This document shows positions 43,535 to 64,000 of a stretch of 64,000 nucleotides of DNA, piece by piece; position 1 is the first letter of the stretch, and every line of letters starts with the position of its first letter. Below the pieces are notes generated by a model. It worked only from the letters and a program-made list of their open reading frames with translations. It was not told the origin of the DNA and made no database searches. The translations under genes and the position numbers were made by a program. The stretch is taken from assembly GCF_000720765.1 (NCBI RefSeq), contig NZ_JODC01000007.1:942569-1006568 (forward strand), given 5' to 3'. Source of the stretch: Streptomyces sp. NRRL S-646 (GTDB taxonomy: Bacteria; Actinomycetota; Actinomycetes; Streptomycetales; Streptomycetaceae).

Positions 43535-44593
43535 TCAGGAGACCGGCTGCTCCTGGGCCCAGGCCGGCAGTTCGAGAACGGTGAGGACGGCCGAGGTCGA
43601 CACCCAGCCGGACGCCGACGTGGTCATCAGGATGTGGTCGCCCGGAGACAGCAGCCCGTTGACCAGCAGGTGGTTCAGGGAGACCGCCATGTCGCAGGCG
43701 CCCATATGGCCGTACTCCTTGCCGAAGTCCCAGGTGGAGCGGGACATCGGCAGGCCCAGCGGCTGCATCTTCATCTGGTCGATCATGCGGGAGTCGCTGT
43801 TCGCGGCCACCACCCACCTCAGGTCCGACGCGTTGAGCCCCGCGTCCACCAGCGACCGGTGCACGATGTCCAGCTCGAAGTCGCGGATCATCTCCATGCA
43901 CTTGTCCAGGGGCATCACGTGCTGGTTGAAGTAGGACAGCAGTTCCATCGTGCCGGACGCCTTGCGCTGTTCCCCGCGGAACGGCAGCAGCGACTCCTCG
44001 CCGCGATGCCACTGTTCCAGTTCCGGCTGGGTCCCGGAATTCACCGCGCGCAGCGCCGCGAACCCTCCTTCGCCGCTGAGCAGGACGGCGGCGCCACCGT
44101 CGCTGGCGGTGAATCCGGTACCGAACCCCGTCCACCGGTCGATCAGCGGACTGGTGAAGTTCTCCGCCGCCGTCACCAGCACGGTCTCGGCGCCGGCGGC
44201 GCCCGTCAACTGGCCGACGGCGACCTCGATACCGGCCAGCAGGCCGTTGGAATGCTGGCGCACGTCCGTGCTGGCCACCCCGCTCACGCCCAGCTCACGC
44301 AGCAGATAGCCGGGCGGGTAGAACCCCTCGGGGCCATGCTGCACGGCGGTGCAGTGGACGTGGTAGTCGAGGTCCTCGAGGTCATTGGCGGACCGGCGGA
44401 ACGCCTGCCGGGCGGCCAGCACCGCCATGTCCAGCGCGGGCAGGTCGTCCGCGATGTACGCGGCGGTCAGGCCGGTGCCGTACTGGACGGAGTACTCGTC
44501 GTAGAGCCCTTCCCGCACCGCCTGCTCGACGCTCACCCACCGGTCCGGGATGTAGGCCCCGACCGTGTCGACATAGACGCCGTCCGTTTTCAT
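43535..44593 (-). CDS. KASIII-like acyltransferase with Ser in the active site
   Basis: Protein of 352 residues with the FabH/thiolase fold (ATG 44593, AAGGAGG upstream). The active-site Cys position reads VRQHSNGLLAG, giving Ser115. The usual His of HQAN is Ala264 in VVAANSDSRM, and the usual Asn in the last motif is His296 in YGHMGACDM. It is therefore not a normal condensing enzyme. Related Ser-type KASIII proteins of antibiotic clusters (DpsC of daunorubicin is the known case) use a Ser-His pair, and others such as CerJ and ChlB3 transfer acyl groups to sugars or to carrier proteins. Start is 58 bases after the PKS, so it is the last gene of the PKS operon. It may acylate the product or take the chain from the odd last module. 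Confidence 0.85.
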   Translation of the reverse strand: MKTDGVYVDTVGAYIPDRWVSVEQAVREGLYDEYSVQYGTGLTAAYIADDLPALDMAVLAARQAFRRSANDLEDLDYHVHCTAVQHGPEGFYPPGYLLRELGVSGVASTDVRQHSNGLLAGIEVAVGQLTGAAGAETVLVTAAENFTSPLIDRWTGFGTGFTASDGGAAVLLSGEGGFAALRAVNSGTQPELEQWHRGEESLLPFRGEQRKASGTMELLSYFNQHVMPLDKCMEMIRDFELDIVHRSLVDAGLNASDLRWVVAANSDSRMIDQMKMQPLGLPMSRSTWDFGKEYGHMGACDMAVSLNHLLVNGLLSPGDHILMTTSASGWVSTSAVLTVLELPAWAQEQPVS

Positions 44594-44651
44594 CTGTGCT
44601 TCTCCTCCTTGGGTGTCGGGCTACTGCTGGCGTGCGGTGCGGTGGCCGGTG

Positions 44652-55088
<10,437 letters not shown>

Positions 55089-55152
55089 CGTGCCCCATTT
55101 CCTTGCCTTCCTCGCAAAGCCGTGCGTGGACCCCGTCGCCGGAGCCGGGTGG

Positions 55153-64000
<8,848 letters not shown>

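Overview
The window is high-GC actinobacterial DNA, almost certainly from a Streptomyces-like chromosome. The bias towards G/C in third codon positions, the frequent GTG starts, and the gene order hydroxyacyl-CoA dehydrogenase / TetR / ccr / meaA / CoA-ester lyase / MaoC hydratase / acyl-CoA dehydrogenase / psd / pssA all support this (the order is the one I recall from streptomycete cores). No rRNA, tRNA or CRISPR was recognised.

Region 1 (1-17.4 kb) is core metabolism. It holds the 3' end of a radical SAM gene, a secreted S33-type peptidase, a RidA protein, a GNAT acetyltransferase, a HEAT-like protein and a fused two-domain 3-hydroxybutyryl-CoA dehydrogenase with a structured leader. A TetR regulator follows, then a tightly packed ethylmalonyl-CoA pathway operon (ccr, meaA, lyase, MaoC hydratase, acyl-CoA dehydrogenase), phosphatidylserine/phosphatidylethanolamine synthesis (psd, pssA), glycerate kinase and an ADP-ribosylglycohydrolase-like protein.

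Region 2 (17.4-21.4 kb) is a recombination scar. It carries a frameshifted and truncated serine recombinase, a toxin-antitoxin pair with a frameshifted antitoxin and an apparently intact PIN-like toxin, shuffled pieces of IS30 and IS3 transposases, an AraC regulator reduced to its DNA-binding domain behind an IS3 start, a lone IS5 first ORF, and a pseudogene joining a gamma-glutamyltransferase to an inositol-monophosphatase-like enzyme. It separates the core from an accessory biosynthetic cluster.

Region 3 (21.4-35.3 kb) is regulatory: a PucR-type regulator, an OmpR-type response regulator with its kinase, an orphan second kinase, and three consecutive large LuxR-family (LAL) ATPases. The middle LAL lacks the DNA-binding domain, and the first two have Arg in place of the Walker A lysine.

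Region 4 (35.4-64 kb) is a type I modular polyketide cluster, cut by the right edge. It has a type II thioesterase, an acyl-CoA carboxylase epsilon subunit, a metallophosphoesterase coupled to a short leader ORF, a Sfp-type phosphopantetheinyl transferase, an NDP-hexose 2,3-dehydratase and an NDP-sugar reductase (deoxysugar supply), a DrrAB-like exporter, a FkbM methyltransferase, a KASIII-like acyltransferase with Ser instead of Cys, and two giant PKS genes on the minus strand. Every intact extender AT that can be read carries the malonyl signature. The product is probably a glycosylated reduced polyketide, but I cannot name it.

The most unusual feature is the last module of the second PKS (44.65-49.6 kb). 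Its KS is intact, but its AT, DH and KR have all lost catalytic motifs, its ACP reads Asn-Ser instead of Asp-Ser, and neither a thioesterase nor a docking domain follows. The next gene in the same direction is the Ser-type KASIII enzyme, which makes an unusual chain-transfer or release step worth testing.
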